DNA from: Limnobaculum xujianqingii
GTDB taxonomy: Bacteria; Pseudomonadota; Gammaproteobacteria; Enterobacterales; Enterobacteriaceae
Length of the DNA: 64,000 bases
Reading direction: 5' to 3'
Assembly: GCF_013394855.1 (NCBI RefSeq)
Contig: NZ_JABMLK010000002.1
Coordinates: 1,626,360 to 1,690,359 of the forward strand
Positions 44,801 to 54,404 of this stretch are shown here, one piece after another. The notes under the pieces are model-generated. The model did not search any database. It was not told the DNA's origin and worked only from the letters and a program-made list of their open reading frames with translations. A program made the translations under genes and the position numbers. The first letter of the stretch is position 1. Each line of letters opens with the position of its first letter.

Positions 44801-45385
44801 ATGCTAATGAATACCACTATTCCCCGAATTATCGGAGCCTGCTTTTATTATCCGCCTCAGACTGCGTTAATTGCAGTATTGCCTGAATTGGTGACGTTAT
44901 TTCCCTGACCGCAGCCAGAGTTGCTTCGTCAACAAACCGAGAGCCTGATTGCGTTTGATGCAGAAACCTTGATGCAGGATTATTCCATGCTATTTGAAGG
45001 AATAGGCATGATGCCCGCACCTCCCTGGGGTTCTGTCTATTTGGATCAGGAAAATTTGTTAATGGGTGAGTCGACTCTGGATTATCGTCAGTTTCTTGCT
45101 CAGCAGGGAATGGCGACCAATACCGATAATCCTGAACCGGAAGATCAGTTTGGCCTGATGCTAATGGCTTTTGCTTATTTGCTGGAGTCAGACCGGCCGG
45201 CGGCAGCGCAACAATTGCTGGGTGAGCATCTACTGCCTTGGGCGGAACGCTATCTGTCACTGGTGCAGTCGAGTGACACTGAACATGCCTTTTATCCACA
45301 ACTGGCAGAAATAACCCGGATGTACCTGCAAACCCTCCAACAACAGCTTAACTTGCCGGTTGAAGCAAAGGAGCTTTATCTCTGA
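44801..45385 (+). pseudogene. dmsD: DmsD/TorD-family redox-enzyme chaperone gene with an in-frame TGA
   Basis: From ATG 44801 the frame reads MLMNTTIPRIIGACFYYPPQTALIAVLPELVTLFP, meets TGA at 44906-44908 (codon 36), and continues in the same frame PQPELLRQQTESLIAF...PPWGSVYLDQENLLMGESTL...EPEDQFGLMLMAFAYLL to 45385. The flanks align with E. coli DmsD (..QWPLPEASL..), where the stop falls at the position of a Trp; TGG to TGA is the simplest explanation. Bridged length is 194 aa against 204. DmsD binds the Tat signal of DmsA before export. A shorter protein from TTG 44921 is possible but would lack the first helices. Confidence 0.85.
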
Positions 45386-45924
45386 TGAAGGATGAGCGCT
45401 TTTACAAGGCTTATATGGAGCATCGAACCGTCAGCCGACGGGGGTTGCTGCGTGGGTTGCTTAAAGGTGCTCAGGCTATCCCTGATTCATCACCGGTGAA
45501 CCATCATCAAAAAGCCGAAGTGATCCGCCCTCCGGGAGCGGCTAATGAGGCAATATTCCAGCAGTTTTGTACTGGTTGTGGTGATTGTGTCTCTGCCTGT
45601 CCTGAGTTTTTGATTGTACTGAATGCTTCTCTGCCTGAACTCGATTTTATCTCTAATTACTGCACCCGTTGCGATCGTTGCGTTCGGGCTTGTAACACCG
45701 GCGCTTTACAAAGCAGTTTGTTTAATATTAATGCTCGTCCTGAATTGAATCACGCTTGTCAGAATAGCTATATGTATTGTGATAGCTGCTCCGGACGCTG
45801 TGATAAAAAAGCTATCCAGTGGCAAAGCGGTCGTGCACCGGTTATTGAAACTGAACTGTGTGATGGCTGTGGTGAGTGTGTATTTGTTTGTCCGGTAAAA
45901 GCGTTGGAAATGGTGGTAATATAA
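45385..45924 (+). CDS. NapF-like 4Fe-4S ferredoxin
   Basis: 179 aa. N-terminal Arg-rich segment (RRGLLRGLLKGAQ) like that of NapF, then cysteine groups CTGCGDCVSACP, CTRCDRCVRACN, CDSCSGRCDKKA and CDGCGECVFVCP. NapF acts in cytoplasmic maturation of periplasmic molybdoenzymes; here its overlap with the dmsD-like stop (TGATG) suggests a similar role for DmsA. It may be untranslated efficiently if coupling depends on the broken upstream gene. Confidence 0.85.
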   Translation: MKDERFYKAYMEHRTVSRRGLLRGLLKGAQAIPDSSPVNHHQKAEVIRPPGAANEAIFQQFCTGCGDCVSACPEFLIVLNASLPELDFISNYCTRCDRCVRACNTGALQSSLFNINARPELNHACQNSYMYCDSCSGRCDKKAIQWQSGRAPVIETELCDGCGECVFVCPVKALEMVVI

Positions 45925-45967
45925 CGGTCGTTGATTATTCGATAACCGGTTTCAGGGAAGATAGATT

Positions 45968-46630
45968 GTGAAGATATTCATTTGGATTTTTACTCTTATT
46001 GGAGTACTGCTGCTCTCGGTGGCGGGATGTGTTGGTTATTCTGCTTATAGCCTCGAAGGTGAAGGGGTTAAGACTACAGGAACTATTATTGCCTTGAACG
46101 GTACCCACCCTGTGGTTCGGTTTGTTACCGGGGAAGGGGAGCGGGTGACTTTTGAATCTTCTCTAGGCTCCAGCAGCTATACAAAACAGCTGGGTAAAGA
46201 TGTTGACGTTGTTTACCGGGCTGATGCCCCTCAGCAAGCTGAAATTGGCGACTTTATATCGCAATATCTGGCATCCATTATCCCTGGAGTAATAGGCCTT
46301 ATCTTTACTCTGACAGGTCTTATCCCCGCATTAGTTATCCGCTATCGTGGCAAAAAGAAAATCCGATTATTGCAGCAGGGCAGACCAGTAAAAGCTTTGA
46401 TTACCGATGTTGATGTGAATCGCACGATTAAAATTAATGGTCGCTCGCCGTTTAGAATTTCATGTCAGTGGCGTAATAGCCTGACTAATGAACATTACAT
46501 TTTTACCAGTGAAAATATTTACTTCGACCCTCGACCTTATATTGAGCAACAGGAGATAACGGTCTATATCAATGGTGAAAATATAAAAGATTATTATGTG
46601 GATGTTCGGTTTTTGCCGGAAAGAGTTTAA
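45968..46630 (+). CDS. DUF3592-like membrane protein
   Basis: 220 aa starting with GTG 45968. Two transmembrane helices (about 3-24 and 98-122) flank a small beta domain with the DUF3592 pattern GVKTTGTIIALNGTHPVVRFVTGEGERVTFESSLGSSSYTKQLGKDVDVVYR; a second copy of this pattern follows (VKALITDVDV...PFRISCQWRN). Function unknown. Confidence 0.72.
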   Translation: MKIFIWIFTLIGVLLLSVAGCVGYSAYSLEGEGVKTTGTIIALNGTHPVVRFVTGEGERVTFESSLGSSSYTKQLGKDVDVVYRADAPQQAEIGDFISQYLASIIPGVIGLIFTLTGLIPALVIRYRGKKKIRLLQQGRPVKALITDVDVNRTIKINGRSPFRISCQWRNSLTNEHYIFTSENIYFDPRPYIEQQEITVYINGENIKDYYVDVRFLPERV

Positions 46631-46646
46631 TAAAATAATTTAATTG

Positions 46647-46676
46647 AAAGGGATAGCCGATGGGCTATCCCTTTTT
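46647..46676 (+). terminator. intrinsic terminator of the dms region
   Basis: AAAGGGATAGCC - GATG - GGCTATCCCTTT with a T6 run, 17 bases after the DUF3592 stop codon. Confidence 0.9.
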
Positions 46677-46808
46677 TGTTGCCTCTCATCTGATAAAAGC
46701 ATTACAGGCGCGGGGAATATCAGGATTATTTATCTTCAGAATAAAAATATTTTTCGTATAACTTAATGTAAAATATGATTTTTTATCAATATAAATATTC
46801 AATTTATA

Positions 46809-46824
46809 TACTATTGTGATAGTA
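46809..46824. promoter_or_regulatory. operator-like dyad upstream of yhfZ (distal)
   Basis: TACTAT-TGTG-ATAGTA, perfect 6-bp arms, 82 bases before the yhfZ start in very AT-rich DNA. Confidence 0.45.
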
Positions 46825-46854
46825 ATCTCTTTTTATTATTTCTTACATTGCATG

Positions 46855-46878
46855 ATATCTTCAAATTTATGAAGATAT
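46855..46878. promoter_or_regulatory. operator-like dyad upstream of yhfZ (proximal)
   Basis: ATATCTTCA-N6-TGAAGATAT, perfect 9-bp arms, ending 27 bases before the yhfZ start. A good candidate for an autoregulatory site of YhfZ. Confidence 0.55.
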
Positions 46879-46905
46879 AGCGTAGCGGAATGGGTTAAGG
46901 GAATT

Positions 46906-47811
46906 ATGAGTAAGACATTTATTAAAAAGGAAGGGATAGCTCAATCCTTTCTGGCTCGTTATCTGCTGGCGTTACAATCAGGAAGCCGTCTGAAGACTAT
47001 TGATGAACTTGCCAGAGAGTGTGAGTTATCTGTTGGATTGATGCAATCAGCGCTAAAAGATCTGGAGAGTTTTGGTGCCCTGAAGGTGGTACGCCGTGGC
47101 CGCAACGGAAGCTTTATCGATACTATCGATCATAAGCAGCTGTTGCAGTTTGCCAATATCGATAATGTGGTTTGTGCGATGCCGTTGCCTTACGCCCGGG
47201 TTTATGAAGGGCTTGCCAGTGGATTAAAAGCCCAGTTTGTCGATATGCCGTTCTATTTTGCCCATATGCGGGGAGCCGATATCCGCGTTGAGTGCCTGGA
47301 AAACGGCATATACGATTTAGCCGTTACTTCCCGCCTGGCGGCAGAGCAGCATCTGAAACAGGGCAATATTTATATTGCTCTGGCTCTGGGGCAACAAAGT
47401 TATGCTGAACAACATAAGTTGATTTTCCGCCAGGGGCAGGAAAAAAATATTCGACGTATTGGCATTGACAGTACGTCTGCTGACCAAAAAATAATGACAG
47501 AAGAATGGGTTGGCGGCAGAGAGATTGAGTTTGTGGAAGTTTCTTACCACGAATGTTTAAACAAGATTGTTAGCGGCTACATTGATGCAGCTATCTGGAA
47601 TGTGGGGCAGGGAAAGACTCTGGAAGCCCTTGGTTTGGCAACAAGCTCTTTGTCAGGCAGCGAGTCTTGCTATAAAGCATCTGAAGCAGTGATTCTGACG
47701 CGCAAAGATGATAAGCAGATCCAGCAGTTGGTAAATACGATGCTTAATCGTGATGCCCTATTGCTGCATCAGCAGCAGGTAGTCGCCGGGCAGATTGAGC
47801 CGACTTATTGA
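46906..47811 (+). CDS. yhfZ: YhfZ, putative operon regulator (winged helix plus binding-protein domain)
   Basis: 301 aa. N-terminal helix-turn-helix (LKTIDELARECELSVGLMQSALKDLESFGALKVVRRGRNGSFI, about residues 27-68) of GntR-like type, then a substrate-binding-protein-like domain. Matches E. coli YhfZ. AAGGG precedes ATG 46906. First gene of the yhf operon; likely regulates it through the dyads upstream. Confidence 0.88.
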   Translation: MSKTFIKKEGIAQSFLARYLLALQSGSRLKTIDELARECELSVGLMQSALKDLESFGALKVVRRGRNGSFIDTIDHKQLLQFANIDNVVCAMPLPYARVYEGLASGLKAQFVDMPFYFAHMRGADIRVECLENGIYDLAVTSRLAAEQHLKQGNIYIALALGQQSYAEQHKLIFRQGQEKNIRRIGIDSTSADQKIMTEEWVGGREIEFVEVSYHECLNKIVSGYIDAAIWNVGQGKTLEALGLATSSLSGSESCYKASEAVILTRKDDKQIQQLVNTMLNRDALLLHQQQVVAGQIEPTY

Positions 47812-47830
47812 TATAAAAAAGAGACGTGAT

Positions 47831-48190
47831 ATGGAACAGCGATTAGCTATTCTTTTACAAGGTGGCGTGATTGATCAAGATATTCATGATGGAATGCTAA
47901 ATGTGATTAGTGAGCTTGAACAGCAGTGGAACATTTCGATACGTCATTCGCAGGGGAACATGGCATTGACCCATATGGCCAGCGCGTTAATGCGTTCCCG
48001 CCGTGGTGAAAGTATTGCCCCGATTGATAACGAAGTTCTGGAAGAGGTTCAGCAGTCTGAGCAGTATCCATCGTTAGTGGTTATTCATCAGGCACTACTT
48101 CGACATTTTCCTCTGACTATCGATCCATCGGAAGAGGGTTACTTATTGGCTAATCTTTATAGCCTGATGTTAGCTGCAAACGGTCGTTAA
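47831..48190 (+). CDS. yhfY: YhfY, PRD-like protein
   Basis: 119 aa from ATG 47831 (E. coli about 120). Predicted all-helical (GGVIDQDIHDGMLNVISELEQQWNISIRHSQGNMALTHMASALMRSRRGE..), resembling a PTS-regulation domain. Starts 19 bases after yhfZ. Role unknown. Confidence 0.85.
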   Translation: MEQRLAILLQGGVIDQDIHDGMLNVISELEQQWNISIRHSQGNMALTHMASALMRSRRGESIAPIDNEVLEEVQQSEQYPSLVVIHQALLRHFPLTIDPSEEGYLLANLYSLMLAANGR

Positions 48191-48196
48191 TTTTTT

Positions 48197-48232
48197 CAAC
48201 TTAAATATTCATTTATTTGAATATTTAAGTTG
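48197..48232 (+). other. 15-bp perfect hairpin between yhfY and yhfX
   Basis: CAACTTAAATATTCA (48197-48211), loop TTTATT, TGAATATTTAAGTTG (48218-48232). The T-run precedes rather than follows it, so it is not a classical terminator for either strand. It lies 7 bases past the yhfY stop and 25 before yhfX: a candidate attenuator, processing or stability element. Confidence 0.65.
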
Positions 48233-48257
48233 TTAAGCCTGTATTTAAGGGAAAGGT

Positions 48258-49439
48258 ATGTTTGTTGATGCACTTAAAAGGCAGAATCCCCAACTGATTG
48301 AGGCCGCGGTTACGTTATGGCGTCAGGGCGCTATTCTGCCTGATACCTATGTTATCGATGTGGATCAGGTGCTGGAAAATGGTCGTAAGCTGCTTAAAAC
48401 CGCGAATGATTATGGTATTGAACTCTATCTGATGACCAAGCAGATTGGACGCAACCCTACGCTTGCCCGGCGCTTAATTGAGTTGGGTTATCGGGGTGTG
48501 GTAGCGGTAGATTTCAGGGAAGCAGAAATTCTAAGTGAACATCAGATACCTCTCTGCCATGTCGGGCATCTGGTACAGATCCCTGATGGACTGGTGGAAA
48601 AAATGCTCCGGTTGCATCCTGACGTGATGACGGTTTTTTCCCTTGAAAAAGCGCGGCAGATTAGCAAAGTGGCGCAGTCTATCGGTATGGTTCAGCCAGT
48701 GATGATCAAAATGATTGCTGATAGCGATCGGCTTTATCCCGGTCAGGAAGCGGGATTTATGCTGGATGATCTTGAAAGTATTGTTCATCAAATTCAGATG
48801 ATGCCGGGTATTAAACTTACTGGACTTACTCACTTCCCCTGTTTGTTATGGGACGATAAGCAACAGAGCACATTACCGACACCAAATCTGCAAACGCTGC
48901 TGGCTACTTATAACCGGCTCACCGATATGGGCGTTGGAATTCAGCAGCTTAATGCTCCTTCGGCTTCAAGCTGTAGTACTTTACCGCTGCTGGCAGAGTA
49001 TGGAATTACTCATACCGAACCCGGACACGCGCTGACGGGCACTATTCCTGCTAATCATTCCGGTACTGAACCTGAAAGAATTGCCATGGTGTATATAACG
49101 GAAGTGTCCCATCAGTTTTCTGGCCTCAGCTATTGTTTTGGCGGCGGCTATTACCGCCGTGGTCATGTTAGTAATGGACTGGTTTTCTCTTCATCTTCCA
49201 CTTCTTCAACGTTTCAAACAGCCTCGGTACTGCCTCTGGATGATTCGAGCATCGATTATCACATCCCTCTGGAGGGCAGCTATCCGGTGGGTAGTGGTGT
49301 TGTCATGTGTTTCCGCACTCAGATTTTTGTTACCCGCAGCGACGTTGCTTTAGTTTCTGGGATTCAAACCGGACGCCCTGTGCTGGATGGCATTTATACC
49401 AGTCAGGGGATGCTTAAACAGGGGGCTTTCTATGGCTAA
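48258..49439 (+). CDS. yhfX: YhfX, fold-type III PLP-dependent enzyme (alanine-racemase-like)
   Basis: 393 aa. [45 protein letters not shown] carries the expected PLP-binding lysine in the first barrel strand; [36 protein letters not shown] holds phosphate-binding residues. Belongs to the racemase/decarboxylase barrel family. Substrate unknown. GGGAAAGG precedes the ATG. Confidence 0.9.
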   Translation: MFVDALKRQNPQLIEAAVTLWRQGAILPDTYVIDVDQVLENGRKLLKTANDYGIELYLMTKQIGRNPTLARRLIELGYRGVVAVDFREAEILSEHQIPLCHVGHLVQIPDGLVEKMLRLHPDVMTVFSLEKARQISKVAQSIGMVQPVMIKMIADSDRLYPGQEAGFMLDDLESIVHQIQMMPGIKLTGLTHFPCLLWDDKQQSTLPTPNLQTLLATYNRLTDMGVGIQQLNAPSASSCSTLPLLAEYGITHTEPGHALTGTIPANHSGTEPERIAMVYITEVSHQFSGLSYCFGGGYYRRGHVSNGLVFSSSSTSSTFQTASVLPLDDSSIDYHIPLEGSYPVGSGVVMCFRTQIFVTRSDVALVSGIQTGRPVLDGIYTSQGMLKQGAFYG

Positions 49440-50649
49440 GTTTTTGGTGTTGGTAATTGATAGTTTTGGCATGGGCACCATGGATGATGTGCCACAGGTG
49501 CGCCCGCAGGATATCGGTGCTAATACCTGTGCGCATATCTTGCAGGCCAAACCTGATCTACGTTTGCCAGTGTTAGAGAAGTTGGGAATTATCAATGCGC
49601 TTGGGTTTAGCGCCAATGTGATGCAGCCGAATGCAGAGGCTAATTTTGGTACTGCCGATTTGCAACATGAAGGTGGTGATACTTTTATGGGGCATCAGGA
49701 GATCCTTGGTACCAAACCTAAAACTCCGCTAAGAATCCCTTTTTCTGAAGTCGTAGATATTGTAGAGCTGGCGCTGCGGATGGCTAATTATCAGGTAGAG
49801 CGCATTGGTGGCACGCTACAGTATTTATTGGTTAATCAACACGTTGCCATTGGGGATAATTTGGAAGCCGATCTTGGTCAGGTATTTAATATTACTGCCA
49901 ATTTGTCTGAAATCTCTTTTGAGCAGGTAAAAAAGATCGGAAGTATTGTTCGTGATTGCGTCAGTGTTGATCGGGTTATTGCCTTTGGTGGACTGATGGC
50001 ATCAAGTCAGCAGATCCTTGATGCTGCAGAAGAGAAACTCGGTATTTATATCGGTATTAATGCGCCGAAATCAGGAGCCTACGACAAAGGTTTTCAGGTT
50101 GTTCATATGGGTTATGGTGTGGACAGTCAGGTACAGGTACCGGAAAAGCTGCATAGCTGTCAGATCCCTACCACGCTGATCGGTAAAGTCGCCGATATTG
50201 TAGACAATCCCCACGGTGTAAATCACATCAATCTGGTTGATTCACAAACCATTATGGATATCACTCTTGATGCCATGAAGCAGCCAGGCGATCGGTTTAT
50301 CTGTACCAACATTCAGGAAACGGACCTGTCAGGGCACGCTCAGAATGTGGAACGCTACGCGGATCGCCTGATGGTGGTGGATAACAATCTTGCCAACATA
50401 TTGGAAGTCATGACACCGGAAGACTGTCTGGTAGTTATGGCGGATCACGGCAACGATCCCACTATTGGGCACAGCAAGCATACCCGGGAGAAAGTACCGT
50501 TGCTGGTTTATCGGCCGGGAGTGACCGGTGTTCAGATTGGCCATCGGGCTACCTTGTCTGATGTTGGGGCAACGGTATGTGATTTTTTCCATGCGCCAGC
50601 GCCGCAAAACGGGACATCGTTTCTGCCGTTGCTTAAGGCTCAGGAGTAA
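49432..50649 (+). CDS. yhfW: YhfW, phosphopentomutase-like enzyme
   Basis: 405 aa from ATG 49432, overlapping yhfX by 8 bases. Alkaline-phosphatase-superfamily metal ligands: [17 protein letters not shown] at the start, GDTFMGHQE (cap/phospho-Thr region), and [24 protein letters not shown] near the end. Resembles DeoB and probably moves a phosphate on a sugar-phosphate-like substrate. Confidence 0.92.
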   Translation: MAKFLVLVIDSFGMGTMDDVPQVRPQDIGANTCAHILQAKPDLRLPVLEKLGIINALGFSANVMQPNAEANFGTADLQHEGGDTFMGHQEILGTKPKTPLRIPFSEVVDIVELALRMANYQVERIGGTLQYLLVNQHVAIGDNLEADLGQVFNITANLSEISFEQVKKIGSIVRDCVSVDRVIAFGGLMASSQQILDAAEEKLGIYIGINAPKSGAYDKGFQVVHMGYGVDSQVQVPEKLHSCQIPTTLIGKVADIVDNPHGVNHINLVDSQTIMDITLDAMKQPGDRFICTNIQETDLSGHAQNVERYADRLMVVDNNLANILEVMTPEDCLVVMADHGNDPTIGHSKHTREKVPLLVYRPGVTGVQIGHRATLSDVGATVCDFFHAPAPQNGTSFLPLLKAQE

Positions 50650-50652
50650 CCA

Positions 50653-51555
50653 ATGAACACAGAAAACTATATTGATGCTTCCGGCTATACCTACGCTCAT
50701 GAACATCTGCATATCGATCTTTCCGGAGCGAAAAACAATATCGATTGTCGCCTCGATCAGTTTCAACTGCTGGTTGACGAAATGAAACAACTGCACGCTC
50801 TTGGTGTGCGCAACATCGTTGAAGTGACCAATCGTTATATGGGGCGCAATGCCCAATTTGTGCTGGATATTATGGCTGAAAGCAAAATAAATGTGGTTGC
50901 TTCAACTGGATACTACCAACAGAAGTTTTATCCACCATCGCTGCATGCCATGAATGTTGAAGCTATTGCACGGGAAATGATTGATGAAATCGAGCAGGGT
51001 ACCGATGGCACTTCGCTTAAAGCGGGCGTGATTGCTGAAATTGGCTCCAGCCTTGGTCAGATCACGGATGATGAACGTAAAGTTTTTGAAGCTGCCGCTT
51101 TAGCTCATCACGCTACCGGACGGCCTGTTTCCACCCATACCACTCTCAGTACCATGGGGCTTGAACAATTAGCCCTGTTGAAGACGTTTGGCGTTGATCC
51201 TCAGCATATTGTGATTGGTCACTGTGATCTAAAAGACAATCTGGACACCATCCTGCCTCTGCTTGATGACGGAGCCTGGGTGCAGTTCGACACGATTGGC
51301 AAGAATGACTACTACCCGGACAATAAGCGCATTGAGATGCTTCAGTCCATCAAAGCGCGAGGCATGCTCGATCGCGTCATGCTTTCAATGGATATCACCC
51401 GCCGTTCACATCTGAAAGGCAACGGTGGTATCGGTTTTGATTACCTGTTAACAACTTTTGTACCCATGTTGCAAAAAGCAGATTTTACCCAGCGGGAAAT
51501 AGACCTGATGTTGCGTGATAACCCGGCTGCTTTTTTTAATTACCGCCAAAAATAG
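50653..51555 (+). CDS. yhfV: YhfV (Php), phosphotriesterase-homology metal hydrolase
   Basis: 300 aa. TIM-barrel amidohydrolase: YAHEHLHIDLS gives the HxH metal pair, GVIAEIGSSLG the bridging position, THTTLS and GHCDLKDN further histidines, and SMDITRRSH the catalytic Asp. E. coli Php has the same fold; the physiological substrate is unknown. Begins 3 bases after yhfW. Confidence 0.92.
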   Translation: MNTENYIDASGYTYAHEHLHIDLSGAKNNIDCRLDQFQLLVDEMKQLHALGVRNIVEVTNRYMGRNAQFVLDIMAESKINVVASTGYYQQKFYPPSLHAMNVEAIAREMIDEIEQGTDGTSLKAGVIAEIGSSLGQITDDERKVFEAAALAHHATGRPVSTHTTLSTMGLEQLALLKTFGVDPQHIVIGHCDLKDNLDTILPLLDDGAWVQFDTIGKNDYYPDNKRIEMLQSIKARGMLDRVMLSMDITRRSHLKGNGGIGFDYLLTTFVPMLQKADFTQREIDLMLRDNPAAFFNYRQK

Positions 51556-51572
51556 AACATAAGGATAAGACC

Positions 51573-51932
51573 ATGAAATTTGTAGTCGGTGGACAGATCG
51601 AAAAAGAAAAAATTGCAGAAAGTATTCGTACATTAGCGGGCGATAAAGCCACATCTGTCGTGGTAATGAACGATATTGAAGCGGCAATGGCACTTAAAAG
51701 CGGTGCGGTAGATTACTACCTTGGTGCCTGTAATACCGGTGGTGGTGGCGCATTAGCCATGGCTATCGCGATTGCGGGTATGGATCGCTGTGTCACCGTT
51801 GGTATGCCAGGAAAAATTTTGTCTGATGAAGAAATCATCGCTCATGTAAAAGGCGGTAAAAGCGCCTTCGGTTTTACCGGACAAGATATTGACGTGGTGG
51901 TTCCTGTCATCATTACGGCTATCTTCTCCTAA
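51573..51932 (+). CDS. yhfU: YhfU, DUF2620-type small protein
   Basis: 119 aa. Compact alpha/beta protein (MKFVVGGQIEKEKIAESIRTLAGDKATSVVVMNDIEAAMALKSGAVDYYLGACNTGGGGALAMAIAIAGMDRCVTVGMPG). Glycine-rich GACNTGGGGALA could form a phosphate or nucleotide loop. Function unknown; conserved partner of yhfT. Confidence 0.88.
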   Translation: MKFVVGGQIEKEKIAESIRTLAGDKATSVVVMNDIEAAMALKSGAVDYYLGACNTGGGGALAMAIAIAGMDRCVTVGMPGKILSDEEIIAHVKGGKSAFGFTGQDIDVVVPVIITAIFS

Positions 51933-51946
51933 TCAAGGACATCATT

Positions 51947-53293
51947 ATGGTACAGGAATTTTTGATGCGGCTTATTGAAGTCGATCCCGTTAAGGCCGGG
52001 CTTTTGGCGGCTATCGGTGCGATTTCTGCGATGATGGCAAACCGGGGAATTGCGGTTTTCCACGATGGGTTACGACCGTTGATTCCGGAACATTTGGAAG
52101 GGCGTATGAGTCGTAAGGCGCTGGCGGCTACCAGCTTTGCCTTAAGCTTTGGCCTGATAATCGGTTTTGGTATTCCTTTTTCACTGACGGCTCCAATCAT
52201 TCTGGTACATAGCCTGCTGTTGGGTACTGATGTTATAGGGGTCTGGTGCTCAAATAGTAAAAAGGGTTTTGTACTGTCCGGTGTCATTGGAGCGTTTTAT
52301 GCAGTTGCACTATTAACCGGTCTGAAATCGGTGGTGGAACTGTTTGCCATGTTGCCAGTTAACTTTATGACTAATCTGAGTAAAGTTGGCGACCCAATTG
52401 TGGTCTGCTTCTCTCTATTCCCGGCCGTGGTGGTGGGGTATCAATATGGTTATCGCAAAGGTATTTGGGTATTAGTTGCCACCATAATTGGCTATCTGGC
52501 GACTCAGTCTATCGGTACATTAAGCTTTGGCGGCTTTATTGAGAAACCAGTTAAGCTGGATCCAAACGGTAGTGCACTGCTGATTGCGATGATTGCCATG
52601 TTCTATTTTGCCATGAAGCAGCGTCCACCAGAAACCACAGGGGATCAAAAAGGGGCCAATGAGATGTTGGTCGGTCTGTTTTCCTCTCGTATTGCACGTA
52701 TCCAGAAAAACAAATGGTTACTGGTGCTTAGCGGTGGTTTAACTGCCGTTGCGGCAACCATGTCGTTTAGTTTGCTAGCTGAAGGTCCGGTATCACTACA
52801 ATTGATGGCTCAGGGTGAGCAAAATGGTGCTCTGCTGGTTGCACTGGCACGTGCTATCAGTTTTGTACCGTTGGTGGGAACTACCGCTATCGCTACTGGG
52901 GTATACAGCCCGGATGGCATGAAGTTTGTTTTCGTGGCAGGTCTGGCAACCAATAATCCGTGGATCGCCTTTATTGCCGGCTGCGTGATTATGCTGATGG
53001 AAATCATGCTGCTGGCGAAGATTGCTATCTGGCTGGATAAATATCCTGGTGTTAAAGCCTGTGGCGACCATATCCGTACGGCTATCACCCGGATGCTGGA
53101 GATATCATTGCTGGTGGGTGGAATGATTGCATCAAACGCTATTTTACCGGGCATGGGCTTTATGATTGTGGCGGGCATCTATCTGTTGAATAAGACCTCA
53201 AAACGTCCTCTGGTTGAAATGGCGATTGGTCCGATTGCTACCATTGCGGTAGGAATTCTGGCGAATATTTTTTATATCATGGGATTAGGCTAA
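51947..53293 (+). CDS. yhfT: YhfT, multi-span membrane transporter candidate
   Basis: 448 aa with about eleven hydrophobic segments, matching E. coli YhfT (434 aa). Contains a repeated IG.P..... helix pattern and LVPLVGTTAIATGVYSPDG-type loops. The most likely transporter of the operon's substrate across the inner membrane. 14 bases after yhfU. Confidence 0.88.
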   Translation: MVQEFLMRLIEVDPVKAGLLAAIGAISAMMANRGIAVFHDGLRPLIPEHLEGRMSRKALAATSFALSFGLIIGFGIPFSLTAPIILVHSLLLGTDVIGVWCSNSKKGFVLSGVIGAFYAVALLTGLKSVVELFAMLPVNFMTNLSKVGDPIVVCFSLFPAVVVGYQYGYRKGIWVLVATIIGYLATQSIGTLSFGGFIEKPVKLDPNGSALLIAMIAMFYFAMKQRPPETTGDQKGANEMLVGLFSSRIARIQKNKWLLVLSGGLTAVAATMSFSLLAEGPVSLQLMAQGEQNGALLVALARAISFVPLVGTTAIATGVYSPDGMKFVFVAGLATNNPWIAFIAGCVIMLMEIMLLAKIAIWLDKYPGVKACGDHIRTAITRMLEISLLVGGMIASNAILPGMGFMIVAGIYLLNKTSKRPLVEMAIGPIATIAVGILANIFYIMGLG

Positions 53294-53324
53294 GGCTGAC
53301 CTGTAAATAGTTAAGGTAAAAACG

Positions 53325-54404
53325 ATGAAAACCTACCCTTTGCAAAGTATGACGATGCTTCAGGCACAGCAACATCAGTTTCGACTGGTGGATATTATCT
53401 GTCGTCATTTCCCCGGCAGTGACTTTTTGACGCAGGGCGATCTGGGGCTGGTACCGGGTCTGAATCAGCCGCTGATTACGCATCGGGTAGAGCAGGTTAT
53501 CGCTGATTTTTTTAATGCAGAAGCAGCAGCATTGGTTAGCGGGGCGGGGACCGGGGCTCTGCGCGCCGGTCTTGCTGTTCTGACTAAACCGGGGGATACA
53601 CTGCTGGTGCATGATGCCCCGGTTTACCCGACCACGCAGGTTTCTATCGATCAGATGGGAATCAGGATTATTAAAGCAGATTTTAATCATCCTGATGCGA
53701 TTAAAGCGGCGATTGAAGCCCATCAGCCGGTTGCCTGCCTGATACAGCATACGCGCCAGAAAATGGACGACGGCTACGATTTAGGCGAAGTGATTGCACT
53801 GGTTAATAGCTATCAACTTCCCAGCTTAATTGATGATAACTATGCGGTAATGAAGGTTGAGCATATTGGTTGTGAGTTGGGAGCTACATTATCGACGTTT
53901 TCCTGTTTCAAGCTGCTTGGCCCTCCAGGCGTAGGCGTAATTACCGGTGATAAAGCAAAAATCGAGCCGGTTCGTGGCAGCATGTATTCCGGCGGCAGTC
54001 AGATTCAGGGCTTTCAGGCGATGGAGGTGCTACGGGGTATGGTGTTTGCTCCAGTGACTCATGCAGTACAGGCAATGGTGAATGATGAAGTAGTTTCCCG
54101 TCTGAATCAGGGAGAAGTGAAGTCCGTTAAGCAGGCTTTTATTGCCAACGCTCAGTCTAAAGTTCTGTTGGTTGAGTTTCATGAGCCGATAGCTGCACAG
54201 GTACTGGCAAAAGCCCAGACTCTGGGAGCATTACCGTATCCGGTAGGTGCTGAATCCCGATTTGAGATCCCGCCGCTGTTCTATCGAGTATCCGGTACTT
54301 TCCGTCAGTCCGATGCTTCGCTGGAGAAACGGATGATTCGTATCAACCCTAACCGGAGTGGGGCGGAGACGATTTTGCGGATTTTAAGGGAGAGTTGTGG
54401 GTAG
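53325..54404 (+). CDS. yhfS: YhfS, fold-type I PLP-dependent enzyme
   Basis: 359 aa (E. coli 361). Aminotransferase/cysteine-desulfurase-like: ALVSGAGTGALRAGLAVL (cofactor phosphate loop), SLIDDNYAVMK (cofactor Asp region), and TLSTFSCFKLLGPPGVGVITG with the Schiff-base lysine of SCFK. Last gene of the operon. Substrate unknown. Confidence 0.92.
   Translation: MKTYPLQSMTMLQAQQHQFRLVDIICRHFPGSDFLTQGDLGLVPGLNQPLITHRVEQVIADFFNAEAAALVSGAGTGALRAGLAVLTKPGDTLLVHDAPVYPTTQVSIDQMGIRIIKADFNHPDAIKAAIEAHQPVACLIQHTRQKMDDGYDLGEVIALVNSYQLPSLIDDNYAVMKVEHIGCELGATLSTFSCFKLLGPPGVGVITGDKAKIEPVRGSMYSGGSQIQGFQAMEVLRGMVFAPVTHAVQAMVNDEVVSRLNQGEVKSVKQAFIANAQSKVLLVEFHEPIAAQVLAKAQTLGALPYPVGAESRFEIPPLFYRVSGTFRQSDASLEKRMIRINPNRSGAETILRILRESCG

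Noticed and set aside
44906..44908. TGA in the dmsD-like gene as selenocysteine
   Set aside because: The position corresponds to a Trp, not a catalytic Cys, in E. coli DmsD, and TorD-family chaperones are not selenoproteins. A nonsense change is simpler.
48197..48232. Terminator ending a yhfZY transcript
   Set aside because: The T-run lies before the stem on the plus strand; nothing suitable follows it, so it was listed as a hairpin of unknown role.
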